This document shows, in pieces, positions 1 to 12,257 of a stretch of 64,000 bases of DNA. The DNA lies in contig JAVTVY010020253.1 in NCBI GenBank assembly GCA_036873755.1, positions 1 to 64,000 of the forward strand. The letters run 5' to 3'. The position numbers and the translations under genes are program-made. Each line of letters opens with the position of its first letter. Positions within the stretch are counted from its first letter, which is position 1. Below the pieces are notes generated by a model. That model was not told the DNA's origin, did not search any database, and saw only the letters and a program-made list of their open reading frames with translations. This DNA is from Hanleya hanleyi. Taxonomy: Eukaryota > Mollusca > Polyplacophora > Lepidopleurida > Hanleyidae.

Positions 1-1965
1 TCCAAGCTCATGCGTAGGTCTTTACCATTCAGTAGAATCCAAGAGCTTGCGTGTATTTCTTTATCCAATCCAGTAGAATCCCCATGCTAGCGTGTATTTC
101 TTTATCTTGTTAAGCAGAATCCTCCAAGCTTGCACGTATATCATTGTTCTGTTCAGTATAGAGCCTTCCAAACTCGCGAGTAAGTCTTGTCCTATTGAGT
201 AGAATCCTCCAAGCTGCCGTGCATATCTTTATCTCGTTTAGTTGAATCCTCCTATATCTCGCGAATAGGTCTTGATCCTGATCAGTAGAATCCTCCAAGT
301 TCGCGCGTCTTTATCCTGTTCCGTAGAATCATCAAAGCTCGCGCAGATGTGTTTATTCTGTTCATTTGATTCCTCCAAGCTCCCGCGTATATCTTTACCC
401 AATTCAGTAGAATCTCCAAGCTCGCGTATACTCCTGTTCAGTGGAATCCTTCAAGCTCGCGCGTATGTCTTTGTTCTGTTCAGTAGAGTCCTCCAAGCTA
501 GCGAATATGCTTTTCCCTGTTCAATAGAATCCGTCAAGCTCGAACGTCTTTATGCTGTTCAGTAGAATCACCTAAGCTCGCGCGTATATCCTTATCCTGT
601 CCAGAAGAAACATCCAAGCTCACGCGTATGTCTTTACCCAACTCCGTAGAATCCCTCAAGCTCGCGAATAAGTCTTTATCCTGCTCAGTAGAATCCTTCA
701 AGCTCACGTTTATAGCTTTATCCCATTTAGTAGAATCTTCCTATCTCGCAAATAAATCTTTATCCTGTTCAGTAGAATCTTCCAAGATCGTGCGTCTTTG
801 TGCTTTAGAATAGTTTTACCGGAAGACTATTCTATGAGGTCATATGACGCAGTCAGTATGTCGGCACCTTTTCCCACTTCCCTTTATATGTGTTGTAATT
901 TACCCTGTTCAGTAGAATCGTTCAAGCTCGCGCACATGTCTTCACTTAGTTTAGTAGAATCCTCCAAGCTCACGCGTATGTCTTTACCCAATTCAGTAGA
1001 ATCCTCAAGCTCGCGTTTATTTCTTTATCCTGTTCAGTAGAACCCTTCAAGCTCGTGCGTATGTCTTCATTCTGTTCAGTAGATTCCTCCAAGCTAGCGA
1101 ATAGACTTTTTCCTGTTCAGTAGAATCCTTCAAGCTCGAGCGCCTTCATGCTGCTCAGTGGAATCACCCAAGCTCACGTGTATGTCTTTACCCAATTCAG
1201 TAGTTCTCCAAACTTGCTTGTACTTCTTTATCCTGTTCAGTAGAATACTCCAAGCTTGCATGTATGTCTTCGCCCTATTCAGTAGAATCTTTCAAACCCA
1301 CGAGGAAGTTTTTATCCTTTTCATTGGAATCCTCAAAGCTCGCGCACATGCCTTTAATTTGTTCAGTAGAATCCTCCAAGCTCCCGCGTATGTCTTTACC
1401 CAGTTCAGTAGAATCTCCGAGCTCGCGTATATTTTTTATCCTGTTCAAGTAGAATCCTTCAACCTCGCGCGTATGTCTTCGTTCCGTTCAATATAGTCGA
1501 ATAGTCTTTTTTCCTGTTTAGTAGAATCTTTCAAGCTCGAGCGTCTTTATGCTGTCTAGTCGAATGATCCAAGCTCGCGCATGTGTTCTTATCCTGTCCA
1601 GTAGAATCCTCCAAGCTCACGCGTATGTCTTTGCCCAACTAGGTAGAATCCCAAGCTCGCGTGTATGTCTTTATCCTGTTCAGTAGAATCCTCCAAGCTT
1701 GCACGTATGTCTTTGTCCTGTTCAGTAGAATCCTTCAAGCTCGAAAGTCTTTATGCTGTTCAGTAGAATCACCCGAGCTCCCGCGTATCTCCTTATTCTG
1801 TTCAGAAGAATGCTTCAAGCTCAGGTGTATGTCTTTACCCAATTTAGTAGTTCCCCAAGCTCGCTTGTATTTCTTTATCCTGTTCAGTAGAATCCTCCAA
1901 GCTCGCGCGTATGTCTTCATCCTGTTCAGTAGAATCCTCCACGCTCACGCGTTTGTCTTTATCCT
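1..1965. repeat. Minisatellite, unit about 42 bp
   Basis: Degenerate head-to-tail copies of a roughly 42-bp unit whose core reads CCTCCAAGCTCGCGCGTATG and ends in GTTCAGTAGAAT. Units vary by indels, so the array opens chance reading frames of 60-130 codons on both strands, with repeated SVESSKL or LFSRILQA peptides. I treat none of these as genes. The array is interrupted at about 812-900 by unrelated sequence containing a small hairpin (GAATAGT/ACTATTC). It probably extends left of the window. Confidence 0.93.
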
Positions 1966-3060
1966 ATTCAGCATGTGTCTCTCAAATCGAGCTCGGAATA
2001 CATCACACTGGTGTCTGTCTGTTCAAATTCGGAATACATCGACATTGGTGTCTCTCTGATCGAGCTCAGGACGCACCAGCAATGTTTTTTCTCTGATCGA
2101 TCTTGGAATATATCGGCGCTGGTGTTTCTCTGATCGAGCTCGGAATACATCACAATGATGTCTTGTCTGTTCCACCTCCGAATACATCGCAATGATGTCT
2201 TGTCTGTTCCACCTCGGAATGCATCGACACTGGAGTCTCTCTGATCGATCTCGGAATGCATCAATACTGATGTTTCTCACATCACACATGTGTTTGTCTG
2301 TTCCACCTCGGAAGACTTCGATATTAGTGGCTCTGGTCGAGCTAGGAATACTTCACAATTCTTTCTGTCTGTTCCACCTCGGAATACATCGAAACTGGTG
2401 TCTCTCTGATCGAGCTCAGAATGCTTTGACATTGGTGTTCCTCTGATCGAACTCAGAATACATCAACACTGGTGTGTCTCTGATCAAGCTCGGTATACCT
2501 AACACTTGTATGTGTCTGTTCCACCTTGGAATATATCGACACTGAAGTTGTTTCTGATCAAGCTCGGGATACATCACACTTGTATTTGTCTGTTCTACCC
2601 CGGAATACATCGCCACTGGTGTCTCTGAGATCCATTTCAGGATGCATCAACACTGGTGTTTCTTTGATGAGGCTCGGAATATTTCACACTTGTGTCTGTC
2701 TGTTCCTCCTCAGAATCCATCGACACTGGTGTGTCTGATCGAGCTTGGAATACATCACACTGGTGTATGTCTGTTCCACCTCGGAATACATCGACACCGG
2801 TGTCTCTCTGATCGAGCTCGGAATACATCATACTGGTGTCTGTCTGTTCTACTTCGGAATACATCGGCACTGGTGTCTCTCTGATCAATGCTGGTATCTC
2901 TTTCGTTCAGCTCAGAATACATCAACACTCGTGTCTCTCTGATCCAACACAGACTACATCAACCCAGGTGTCTCTCTGGCCCAGCTCAGTATACATCGAC
3001 ACTGGTGTCATTCTGATTCCTCTAAGAATACATCAACACTGGTGTGTCTCTAGGGCGATA
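1966..3060. repeat. Minisatellite, alternating 36/37-bp units
   Basis: Two related units alternate: one containing CTCTGATCGAGCTCGGAATA and one containing CTGTTCCACCTCGGAATACA. Both end in CACTGGTGT, giving a dimer of about 73 bp. This is a different family from the preceding array, abutting it near 1,970. Long open frames on both strands here reflect the near-multiple-of-three period and are not genes. Confidence 0.92.
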
Positions 3061-4198
3061 CCTCTTTCAACAAATATTCTCAACTCAATGGAGCCAATCG
3101 AAGTTAAGTGGAATCCGGCAGATCTGCGGCCTGTGCCTATTTCTCACAAGAAGTCATCATCTGCTTATTAAATAAGAATAATTGGCTATATATATACATA
3201 TAACCTATAAATAAAAAGGAGTGAAATAATACCGTATGCTTACCGTAGGTATCTCTCTAATACTCTTTACTCTCAGAAGGTCCTCTTTAAACTGATTGAA
3301 AATCGACGCAAAAGCCCCTTATATTCATTCTCTAAATGATACCCTGCTCCCCGTTTAGGTCTTCCCCGTATCCCGTTGCCCGCTATCAATGAGAATAAAT
3401 CACAAACTATGAGAAAGGCACTCACCATATCGTCTTGAGGATACATAGGACACCATCGGTCAGCGCCTTGAAATTTCGCTAGAGGTGCGTCGGCGCTGAA
3501 ATACAACATCGTCGTCGCGGCAATATTCCTGCTCATCGTTTGCGTTTAAAGCGCCTGAGGTCGCCATCGTTTACAGTATATGAACCGGGCGAGCGTGATA
3601 TGACCGCAGTTTTATTTCCTTTAAACAGTTCTCTTCGGCTGGCGATGTTCGATTCTACGTTCGTCTGCAAAAGTCCGTTCACCACGCTGAACGCAGTCTG
3701 TTGCCAATTCTCGCGACACGCGGTGAAGATCTTTTTCAATGCTTCCACTTGTCCGCTGACTTCCCAATAGACGATTACCGGTAACACGTCGAGTCGTTCA
3801 GTTTGTTTAATTAATGACAGAAGGGTTGCAAGACGTACGTCGGCACTTGTCCGGCCCAGTGTTCGCATCGTGTACCACCATCACCATCGACGACATTCGC
3901 GGTTGATGGTTTGGTCTTGCCACCAGTCTGTGTAATCTCTTTTCCTGTTTCGTTGTCCATACGAGAAGAGATATGATGAACCACAGGAGCCGTCGGATCG
4001 ATCCCGCCTATGCAAAAAGGTTTCTGATCGACAAAATTATCGAGCATCAGTCGACGCATTTCAGGGCACAAGACTCCGCCAGGCGAGCCAATCGGAGTTG
4101 AGTGAAAATCCGGTTGATCTGCAGTCTGTACGTATTTCTCGCAAGAAGTCATCATCTTCTTGTTAAGTAAGAATACTTGGCTCTATACTATACAAAAG
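3061..4198. repeat. Duplicated unit at the head of the 3-9.7 kb array
   Basis: The sequence around 3,090-3,300 (GAGCCAATCG, AAGAAGTCATCATCT, CCGTATGCTTACCGTAGGTA) recurs at 4,084-4,260, so about 990 bp is duplicated head to tail. The middle, 3,470-3,770, recurs at about 8,000-8,240. The block holds the decayed minus-strand reading frames listed separately. Confidence 0.7.
3533..4155 (-). pseudogene. Decayed unknown coding fragments
   Basis: Two overlapping minus-strand frames (4,155-3,811 and 3,868-3,533, 114 and 111 codons) look like one gene broken by frameshifts. The first contains LCPEMRRLMLD and then VVHHISSRMDNETGKEIT. The second contains TERLDVLPVIVYWEVSGQVE and ends basic (RRFKRKR). 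Similar strings recur at 8.86-9.36 kb (VLWPGMHRLKLD; AVYHISFRKRNETGGDIT), so the source sequence was duplicated within the array. I do not recognise the family. At 9.3 kb the second motif lies in the same frame just after a PARG-like segment, so it could be a C-terminal part of that protein, but this is inference. Confidence 0.4.
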
Positions 4199-7100
4199 GA
4201 ATGGAATATTACCGTATGCTTGCCGTTGGTATCTCTCAGAACGCCTGCTGTAAACTGATTGAAATTCGAATTGTAAGGCCTTATATTTATTCTTAAATAG
4301 CTCCCCGGCTCCCCATTTAGCTCTCCCCAAGATCTCGGGGAGCGGGAGCTAATCGAATGATACAAATAAAAGTCGCAAGTCGGTGTTAATCTATCATTCT
4401 CAAACTGGTCTCCGTAGACGAAAGGCGTATCTTTAGCCCGTATACAGATTGGTTGTACAGTTCAGGGTGGTGGGACGAAAGTACCTGTTGTTACTGTCTG
4501 TCTGATAAGTATATCCTTTAATACTTTCACTTGAAGAAACATTAAGCGAGAAAACTTTCAGAGTCCAAAAAATGTCAAAATTATTCTATGTCCAGCCAAC
4601 AACAGAGATTAAGCCAGAAAACTTTCAGAGTCCAAAAAAAGTCAAAATTATTCTAAGTCCAGCCAACACCAAAAAGATTAAGTCAGAAAACTTTCAGAGT
4701 CTAAAAAGGTCAGAATTATTCTCAGTCCAGCCTACACCAAAAAGATTAAGCCAGAAAACTTTCAGAGTCCAAAAAATGTCAAAATTATTCTATGTCCAGC
4801 CAACACCAGAGATTAAGCCAGAAAACTTTCAGAGTCCAAAAAATGTCAAAATTATTCTAAGTCCAGCCAACACCAGAGATTAAGCCAGAAAACTTTCAGA
4901 GTCCAAAAATGTCAAAATTATTCTGTCCAGCCAACACCAGAGATTAAGCCAGAAAACTTTCAGAGTCCAAAAAAGTCAAAATTATTCCAAGTCCAGCCAA
5001 CACCAAAAAGATTAAGTCAGAAAACTTTCAGAGTCTAAAAAGGTCAGAATTATTCTCAGTCCAGCCTACACCAAAAAGATTAAGCCAGAAAACTTTCAGA
5101 GTCCAAAAAATGTCAAAATTATTCTAAGTCCAGCCAACACCAGAGATTAAGCCAGAAAACTTTCAGAGTCTAAAAAGGTCAAAATTATTCTCAGTCCAGC
5201 CTACACCAAAGAGATTAAGCCAGAAAACTTTCAGAGCCCAAAAATCCAGCCAACACCAGAGATTAAGCCAGAAAACTTTCAGAGTCCAAACAATGTCAAA
5301 ATTATTATATACATGTATATAAAAATAAGCTATCAATGAAAAAAGGAATGCAATATTACCGTATGTTTGCCGTTGGTATCTCTCAGAACGTCTGCTGTAA
5401 ACTGATCGAAATTCGAATTGTAAGGCCTTATATTTATTCTTAAATAGCTCCCCGGCTCCCCATTTAGCTCTCCCCAAGATCTCGGGGAGCGGGAGCTAAT
5501 CGAATGATACAAATAAAAGTCGCAAGTCGGTGTTAATCTATCATTCTCAAACTGGTCTCCGTAGACGAAAGGCGTATCTTTAGCCCGTATACAGATTGGT
5601 TGTACAGTTCAGGGTGGTGGGACGAAAGTACCTGTTGTTACTGTCTGTCTGATAAGTATATCCTTTAATACTTTCACTTGAAGAAACATTAAGCGAGAAA
5701 ACTTTCAGAGTCCAAAAAATGTCAAAATTATTCTATGTCCAGCCAACAACAGAGATTAAGCCAGAAAACTTTCAGAGTCCAAAAAAAGTCAAAATTATTC
5801 TAAGTCCAGCCAACACCAAAAAGATTAAGTCAGAAAACTTTCAGAGTCTAAAAAGGTCAGAATTATTCTCAGTCCAGCCTACACCAAAAAGATTAAGCCA
5901 GAAAACTTTCAGAGTCCAAAAAATGTCAAAATTATTGTAAGTCCAGCCAACACCAGAGATTAAGCCAGAAAACTTTCAGAGTCTAAAAAGGTCAAAATTA
6001 TTCTCAGTCCAGCCTACACCAAAGAGATTAAGCCAGAAAACTTTCAGAGTCCAAAAATCCAGCCAACACCAGAGATTAAGCCAGAAAACTTTCAGAGTCT
6101 AAAAAGGTCAAAATTATTCTAAGTCCAGCCAACACCAGAGATTAAGCCAGAAAACTTTCAGAGTCCAAAAAATGTCAAAATTATTATATACATGTATATA
6201 AAAATAACCTATCAATGAAAAAAGGAATGCAATATTACCGTATGTTTGCCGTTGGTATCTCTCAGAACGTCTGCTGTAAACTGATCGAAATTCGAATTGT
6301 AAGGCCTTATATTTATTCTTAAATAGCTCCCCGGCTCCCCATTTAGCTCTCCCCAAGATCTCGGGGAGCGGGAGCTAATCGAATGATACAAATAAAAGTC
6401 GCAAGTCGGTGTTAATCTATCATTCTCAAACTGGTCTCCGTAGACGAAAGGCGTATCTTTAGCCCGTATACAGATTGGTTGTACAGTTCAGGGTGGTGGG
6501 ACGAAAGTACCTGTTGTTACTGTCTGTCTGATAAGTATATCCTTTAATACTTTCACTTGAAGAAACATTAAGCGAGAAAACTTTCAGAGTCCAAAAAATG
6601 TCAAAATTATTCTATGTCCAGCCAACAACAGAGATTAAGCCAGAAAACTTTCAGAGTCCAAAAAAAGTCAAAATTATTCCAAGTCCAGCCAACACCAAAA
6701 AGATTAAGTCAGAAAACTTTCAGAGTCCAAAAAATGTCAAAATTATTCTATGTCCAGCCAACACCATAAAGATTAAGTCAGAAAACTTTCAGTCCAAAAA
6801 ATGTCAAAATTATTCTAAGTCCAGCCAACACCAGAGATTAAGCCAGAAAACTTTCAGAGTCCAAAAAATGTCAAAATTATTCTAAGTCCAGCCAACACCA
6901 GAGATTAAGCCAGAAAACTTTCAGAGTCCAAAAAATGTCAAAATTATTATATACATGTATATAAAAATAACCTATCAATGAAAAAAGGAATGCAATATTA
7001 CCGTATGTTTGCCGTTGGTATCTCTCAGAACGTCTGCTGTAAACTGATCGAAATTCGAATTGTAAGGCCTTATATTTATTCTTTAATAGCTCCCCGGCTC

Positions 7101-7430
7101 CCCGTTTAGCTCTCCCCAATATCTCGGGGAGCGGGAGCTAATCGAATGATACAAATAAAAGTCGCAGCTCGGTGTTAAACTATCATTCTCAAACTGGTCT
7201 CCGTAGATGAAAGGCGTATCTTTAGCCCGTATACAGATTGGTTGTACAGTTCAGAGTGGTGGGACGAAAGTACCCGGTGTTACTGTCTGTCTGATAAGTA
7301 TATCCTTTAATACTTTCACTTGAAGAAACATTAACCGAGAAAACTTTCAGAGTCCAAAAGAAGCCAAAATTATTCTAAGTCCAGCCTACCCAAAAAGATT
7401 AACCCAGAAAACTTTCATAAGTATATTCTT
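4199..7430. repeat. Higher-order tandem array, four modules
   Basis: Four copies of a module start near 4,199, 5,345, 6,224 and 6,985. Each has about 350 bp of non-repetitive sequence (CCGTATG..GCCGTTGGTA, a GATCTCGGGGAGCGGGAGCT block, CCGTATACAGATTGGTTGTA), followed by a run of about 66-bp subunits around GAAAACTTTCAGAGTCC and TCAAAATTATTCTAAGTCCAG. Module lengths fall from about 1,146 to 879 to 761 bp because subunit number falls. Plus-strand frames such as SKLFYVQPTTEIKPENFQSP are translations of the subunit, not genes. Confidence 0.9.
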
Positions 7431-7574
7431 TACTTCTTCTTTGTTTTGCAGTTCACGCAGTTTGTATCTGGTATTTGAAATATTTTTCATGTTTTTACTG
7501 ATCTTAGCTGTGTATGTATTAACAAGCGAGTCGACGATCGGTCTAACTCAGTCGACGACGCGCGTTAAAGCATA

Positions 7575-7817
7575 CATACTGTCAGCGCATTTAAATGGTT
7601 GAACGCGTCGACGTCGCTCAACAAGACTATATCGGTAACGCATTATCCGTTCTCAGTGGACTTGTTCAAAGGCTTATCGAACACAGAGGAGTTCATCGCC
7701 GAAGCATTTCATGCGGTATTGAACGCCGTGAATGGAATATCTCCAGACGAGCGTACGTCTACAATGATGGTGGATAAACATCGCTGTTATATTTGTGGTC
7801 AGGAGCCTGAGGTTTAA
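7575..7817 (+). pseudogene. Unknown small ORF ending in a Cys pair (CYICG)
   Basis: An open frame of about 80 codons has no in-frame ATG near its beginning. It reads through VSAFKWLNASTSLNK, FIAEAFHAVLNAVNGISPDE and ends KHRCYICGQEPEV. A second, frameshifted copy lies at about 8,235-8,365 (same nucleotides around TACAATGATGGTGGAT and TGTTATATTTGTGGT). The CxxC near the C-terminus could be half of a zinc-binding site, but nothing identifies the family. Duplication and loss of the start suggest a gene remnant. Confidence 0.3.
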
Positions 7818-7989
7818 CAGAAACACGCCCATTCTGTGCTACGCAATGAATCGCTACAGAATACATGAAAGCTTGGAGAGCTGTGAACCTAACATGATTT
7901 GCTATAGATAGCTATCTATGGCCCATTACCAAGGCCGTCTTCACGTTGATAATGGAGATCTATAATCTGATCGTGTTATCTGACGTCCC

Positions 7990-8880
7990 AATGCGTCGTC
8001 GTCGCGGCACTATTCCTGCCCATCAAGTTTGCTTTTAAAGCGCCTGAGGTCGCCACTGTTTACAGTATATGAACCGAGCGAGCGGGATATGACGGTAGTT
8101 TTATTTCCTTTAAACAGTTCTCTTCGGCTGGCGATGTTCGATTCTACTTTCGTCTGCAAAAGTCCGTTCACCACGCTGAACGCAGTCTGTGGTCAATTCT
8201 CGCGACACGCGATGAAGATCTTTTTCTATGCTTCCACTTGTGCCGCGACGAAGCATTTCACGCGGTATTGAACGCCGGGAATGGAATATATCCAGGCGAG
8301 CGTACGTCTACAATGATGGTGGATGAACATCGCTGTTATATTTGTGGTCTGAAGCGTGTGGTTTAACAGAAACACGCCCGTCCATGTAAAGTCAAAAAGA
8401 GGGGGAAATAATCTAATGATACAAATAAAAGTAGCGAGCCTGCGTTAATCTGTCATTCTCAAACTGGTCTTCGTGGATGTAAGGGTGTATATTTAGCCCG
8501 TATACAGATTGGTTGTACAGTCCAGAGTGGTAGAACGAAAGCACCCGGTGTTGCTGTCTGTCTGATAAGTATACCTTTTAATCTCTTTACTTTAAAAAAA
8601 ACATCAACCCAGAAAAGATGTCAAAATTATTCTAACTAAGTCCAGCCTATGCAGAAAAGATTAAGCCAGAAATTTTCAGAGTCCTAAACAAGTTAAAATT
8701 ATTCTAAATCCAGCCCATACAAAAAATATTAAGGCAGAAAACTTTCAGAGTCCAAAAGAAGTGAAAATTATTCTAAGTCCTGTGCAAACAAAAAAGGTTA
8801 ACCCAGAAAGCTCTCAGAATCCCAAAGAAGGCAAAATTATTAAAAAAGTCCAGCCTAAACAAAAACATAAACCAAAATAT
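7990..8880. repeat. Diverged copies of the array modules
   Basis: Positions 8,000-8,240 repeat 3,470-3,770. Positions 8,400-8,590 are a diverged copy of the 350-bp module (GATACAAATAAAAGTAGCG; CCCGTATACAGATTGG). Positions 8,600-8,880 hold degenerate 66-bp subunits. This is the old edge of the array. Confidence 0.75.
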
Positions 8881-9163
8881 CAACGCGTTCAACCCTACCC
8901 GCTTGGAAAGTCTCCGATCGGCAATCGAGCTTCAGTCGGTGCATTCCAGGCCACAAGACTCCGCTATGCAAGGCGGTCGACGAGGCGACCAACAATTTTA
9001 TCGTCGGGGTTACTGCCGCGGGAATTATCGTACAGGCGGAGGTAGAACACTCTCCGGATATATTCCGCAGTATCCTCAACCGATCCATTCCGTTCTCGCG
9101 ACCAGCTAGAGATGTTCGATCAGAAGATTTATTGATCAGACTCAGTGGTACTTGCTGAAGCAC
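8855..9163 (-). pseudogene. Decayed unknown fragment downstream of PARG-like piece
   Basis: A minus-strand frame of 102 codons carries VLWPGMHRLKLD, matching LCPEMRRLMLD of the 3.8-4.2 kb fragment. It lies just downstream (minus strand) of the PARG-like segment and may be its C-terminal continuation in another frame. Its start and end are not gene-like and I give it no function. Confidence 0.3.
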
Positions 9164-9236
9164 AGAAGTCTGGAAACATGGGATTTTATCTCTAGACTGT
9201 TCACGTGATCCACTTGAATTTTGTTAATTCGCTGGG

Positions 9237-9645
9237 CTAGTCAGCTTCTTTCTCTGCCAGCATCTCACTGAACATACATGTGCAAACGAATCTCGATGTA
9301 ATGTCTCCTCCTGTTTCGTTACGCTTTCGAAAAGAGATATGATAAACCGCACGAGACGTCTGATCGGTCCGACGTCGACGGGTCAAATGAACGAAAGGAG
9401 GATCGAGTCGACTCATACAGACTTTGAGCGAGGAACAATAAGAGGTGCAGTAGTCTTTGTAATCGCTGTACTGTTCCGAACAGCTCCTTAACAAAACTTG
9501 TCTGTCATTCAACACGGGCGTTATCAATCGCACGACTAGCAACTCCGGCGAGATGATGAACCGGATTTGTTTTTGCTCCAGACCTGTATCCAATACGCCG
9601 CCTTCAACGTACTTGTTGGCGAAATTCGCTGGTAACGTTCAGTCT
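9237..9645 (-). pseudogene. PARG-like fragment, catalytic Glu pair lost
   Basis: On the minus strand from about 9,645 the frame reads ANFANKYVEGGVLDTG, then LEQKQIRFIISPELLVVRL, then a VLNDRQVLL segment and SEQYSDYKDY. This follows the order of the poly(ADP-ribose) glycohydrolase catalytic core: FANK, GGGVL, QEEIRF, PEL, DNE-like, EQYS and YxGY. PARG removes poly(ADP-ribose) from proteins using the two adjacent glutamates of QEE. Here that motif reads QKQ, so the copy should be inactive. The frame upstream of FANK is shifted and contains stops, so only a core piece survives. It sits inside the repeat array with no start, signal or neighbour suggesting a functional gene. Host origin or viral origin (some large DNA viruses carry PARG genes) cannot be decided here. 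Confidence 0.65.
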
Positions 9646-9857
9646 CTGTGGCGCGTCGACTTTGAATCTGCACGTCCTCTCAAGTGCTGACGAGAAGTTT
9701 TCCAGCTCGGTACAGTCGGGAAAACTTCGTAGGGTCTGTACAACAAGTTTTCGTCGTAGCCCTCTTTAAGCGCATTCTCCGTCGACAAGTCCTGTGTATG
9801 TCGTGTGTATGATGTAACCCAGTATAATACCCTGTATACTTTAAAAGTTCACTAATT

Positions 9858-10505
9858 GCGGCCATCTTGGATTTCTGTGAATGAAAATATTTGTACTAAA
9901 GGTACATCCGAACTTTGCGCCATCTTGGATTTCAGACTGGCGGCCATCTTGGATTTCAGTAGTCCTGTGACGTCACTTCCGGTCACGTGACGGCCCAGCA
10001 CGAGTGATTTGCCCATACATAAGCCCCCAGTGACTTCCAAAGAGCACACATGCACATACCATTCTCCATACATTTAAATTGAGAGTCCAGTTACCCCAAT
10101 CTCCATTACCCTTTATTGCATAAAGGAGAATTATTATAATTTAACAGTAAATTCTATAACTGAATATATTCCCAGATATCCTCAGACAAGATGTCTGCGC
10201 CCATGGATGTAAATAAAAAAATCGGTCTAATTGGTTTGGGTCTAATTTGCGATACAAGTGGACAAGCTGGTGTCGGCATTGAAACTGGACCGATCCCATT
10301 ACTTATTTTTTGCTTATCTCAGTGCACGCAGTTTCCGAATAACAAAAAGAATATATGCTAAGCCCGAATTCCCTGTATACTTAACAGTTCATTCATTGCG
10401 GCCATCTTGAATTTCTCTGAATGGAAAAATTAGTACTTAGATACATCTGGCTTTTGCGTCATCTTGGATTTCAATATGGCTGACTGGCGGCCATATTGGA
10501 TTTCT
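9858..10505. promoter_or_regulatory. Cluster of YY1-like GCCATCTTG motifs in a duplicated block
   Basis: GCGGCCATCTTGGATTTC or close variants occur near 9,858, 9,917, 9,941, 10,398, 10,457 and 10,487. The flanks are duplicated too (CCCTGTATACTT, AGTTCACTAATTGCGGCC against AGTTCATTCATTGCGGCC). GCCATCTT is the core of the animal YY1 site. An ETS/CRE-like TGACGTCACTTCCGG follows at 9,968-9,982, as in the Polinton TIRs of this window. No gene is visible next to it. It may be the end of a decayed element. Confidence 0.5.
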
Positions 10506-12257
10506 TGTTATTTCTCAGGATATGCTGAATGGATCTTCCTAAAATGTTATACACAAGAATTCCGTCAAACCCCCTACCCCCTCAATATAAAACAGTTACA
10601 AAACTTTTCATACACAATTCACCAGAGAACGAAGTGTTCGACCATAGAGACAAATATAATCGTTTCCAAAAGAAAGAAAATTCCATTTCGAAACGAAAAG
10701 AACATTTTTTCGTGCTTTTCTCAATAAAATTGACATGCAATATATAATTAATTTTCCATCGCGCGCGTTCAACGGCAACCGATATTTATGCTAATAAGAC
10801 ATTGACCTCAAATCGTAAAATTCGAAAGTCACAATTTAATTTCAGAGAAAATTGCGCAGGAAAATGGGTAATGCTCCTTCTATTTTATCCTTCTCCGCTC
10901 TCTATATTTAGGTCCATCACCAGGAGAGTTTTTAGGTCCTTATCACTCATTATATCAAGGTTACCAATCACAATATGTTTGCATGGCGTATAGATAAAGT
11001 TCGACGATTCACAATCACATTGTGGTAAATTAAGTATTTCCAGTTCTTCATCCAACCATGTGCAACGAATGCTCCGTTTGTCAATATTTTCAAAATACGC
11101 AGTTTGACAAATAATTATTCCTCGTTCACAGTGGTATACAGTAAAGCGTACAAATATACAGCTGACGTCGAAAAACTGACATGAGTCAAATTCAGAAATT
11201 CAAAATTGGAATTAACGCAAAACTCAAGCACCAAGAAAATCCACACCGTACTGTACATGGTACACTCAGGAAAAACAAGATACTCCGCTGTAACAACTGT
11301 CCGTAAACTGTAGCGAAAACTATTAACCCCATCTTATCTGTCTCAAATTACAGCAGACCACAGCTATTGATTCTCTTTCAAAAGGATCTTCAAACTTCTC
11401 ATTGAACGTGGAATCTATACTCATTCTGATCAGGGTCAAATCCTGCATGTGAACATCAGCAGTTTTGAATCACCCAAACAATTCGTCCAAAAATATGCTG
11501 CATGGAAATATCAGCCATTGGTACCGGGAAATCTAGAACAGGAACACTACACTGGTATTGAGACTGAGACGAAAATATCCTTCTCAAAAATAGGCCATAA
11601 GACCCACAGCGTTCCGGCCAAGACCAGAAAGCCAACTGATTTCATACCCTGACTTTATAGATTATATAGATAACATTCAAATTGTCTTAGGGCTAACTTA
11701 TCACAGCAGCAAACCACCGACATCAGCTTATCTGAACGCTAATATTTACCGGCACACTGGCACAGTGCTCACACACCTAAACATGACAGCGCATGGAATC
11801 ATGGCAAGCTTGTTGAAGAACACATGATTTACATGTAACTAGATCTCACTATTCAAAACAATAGGATCCCACTCATGATTTCAATGGCTAACTATGTGCT
11901 TCTGACCTCACTCTTTCCAATGATATCACATAACTATCACCTGGACAATCTCTAGACCTGCCCAACACCGACTAAACACCGATAAGCATTAACCTAGATT
12001 CCTCTGTTCAAAGTAATCTTACCCGGATACGATGGCGCCTAGATGGAACAGACTGGAATGTATGGAAAGGGCAGATGGCAGACAAGCTCTCTGAACGGTT
12101 GATTCGTGAAGTAAAAACGAAGTTTTTTTTAGCCTTCCACCAACAGCAATCAAAGCAACAGGCATAGGCGATTAGTTGAGGCTAAATAGACATCGTGACC
12201 CCCCTATACAAATGTTATGGCAGACCTAGTATATACTCTGTATGATAACCCACACAA
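10506..12257. other. No supported gene
   Basis: AT-rich sequence without repeats I can delimit. Short open frames, such as 11,449-11,652 on plus, lack any recognisable motif. Parts of 11.6-12.1 kb read without many stops in switching frames, for example PDFIDYIDNIQIVLGLTYHS near 11,650, and may be the upstream, more decayed part of the next entry. Confidence 0.5.

Noticed and set aside
110..3171. Many open frames of 60-130 codons on both strands
   Set aside because: They follow minisatellite periods, give repeated peptides, and lack independent gene signals.
4572..6885. Repeated ORFs beginning MSKLFYVQP and containing KPENFQSPK
   Set aside because: Translations of the 66-bp tandem subunit; frame and length change with subunit number.
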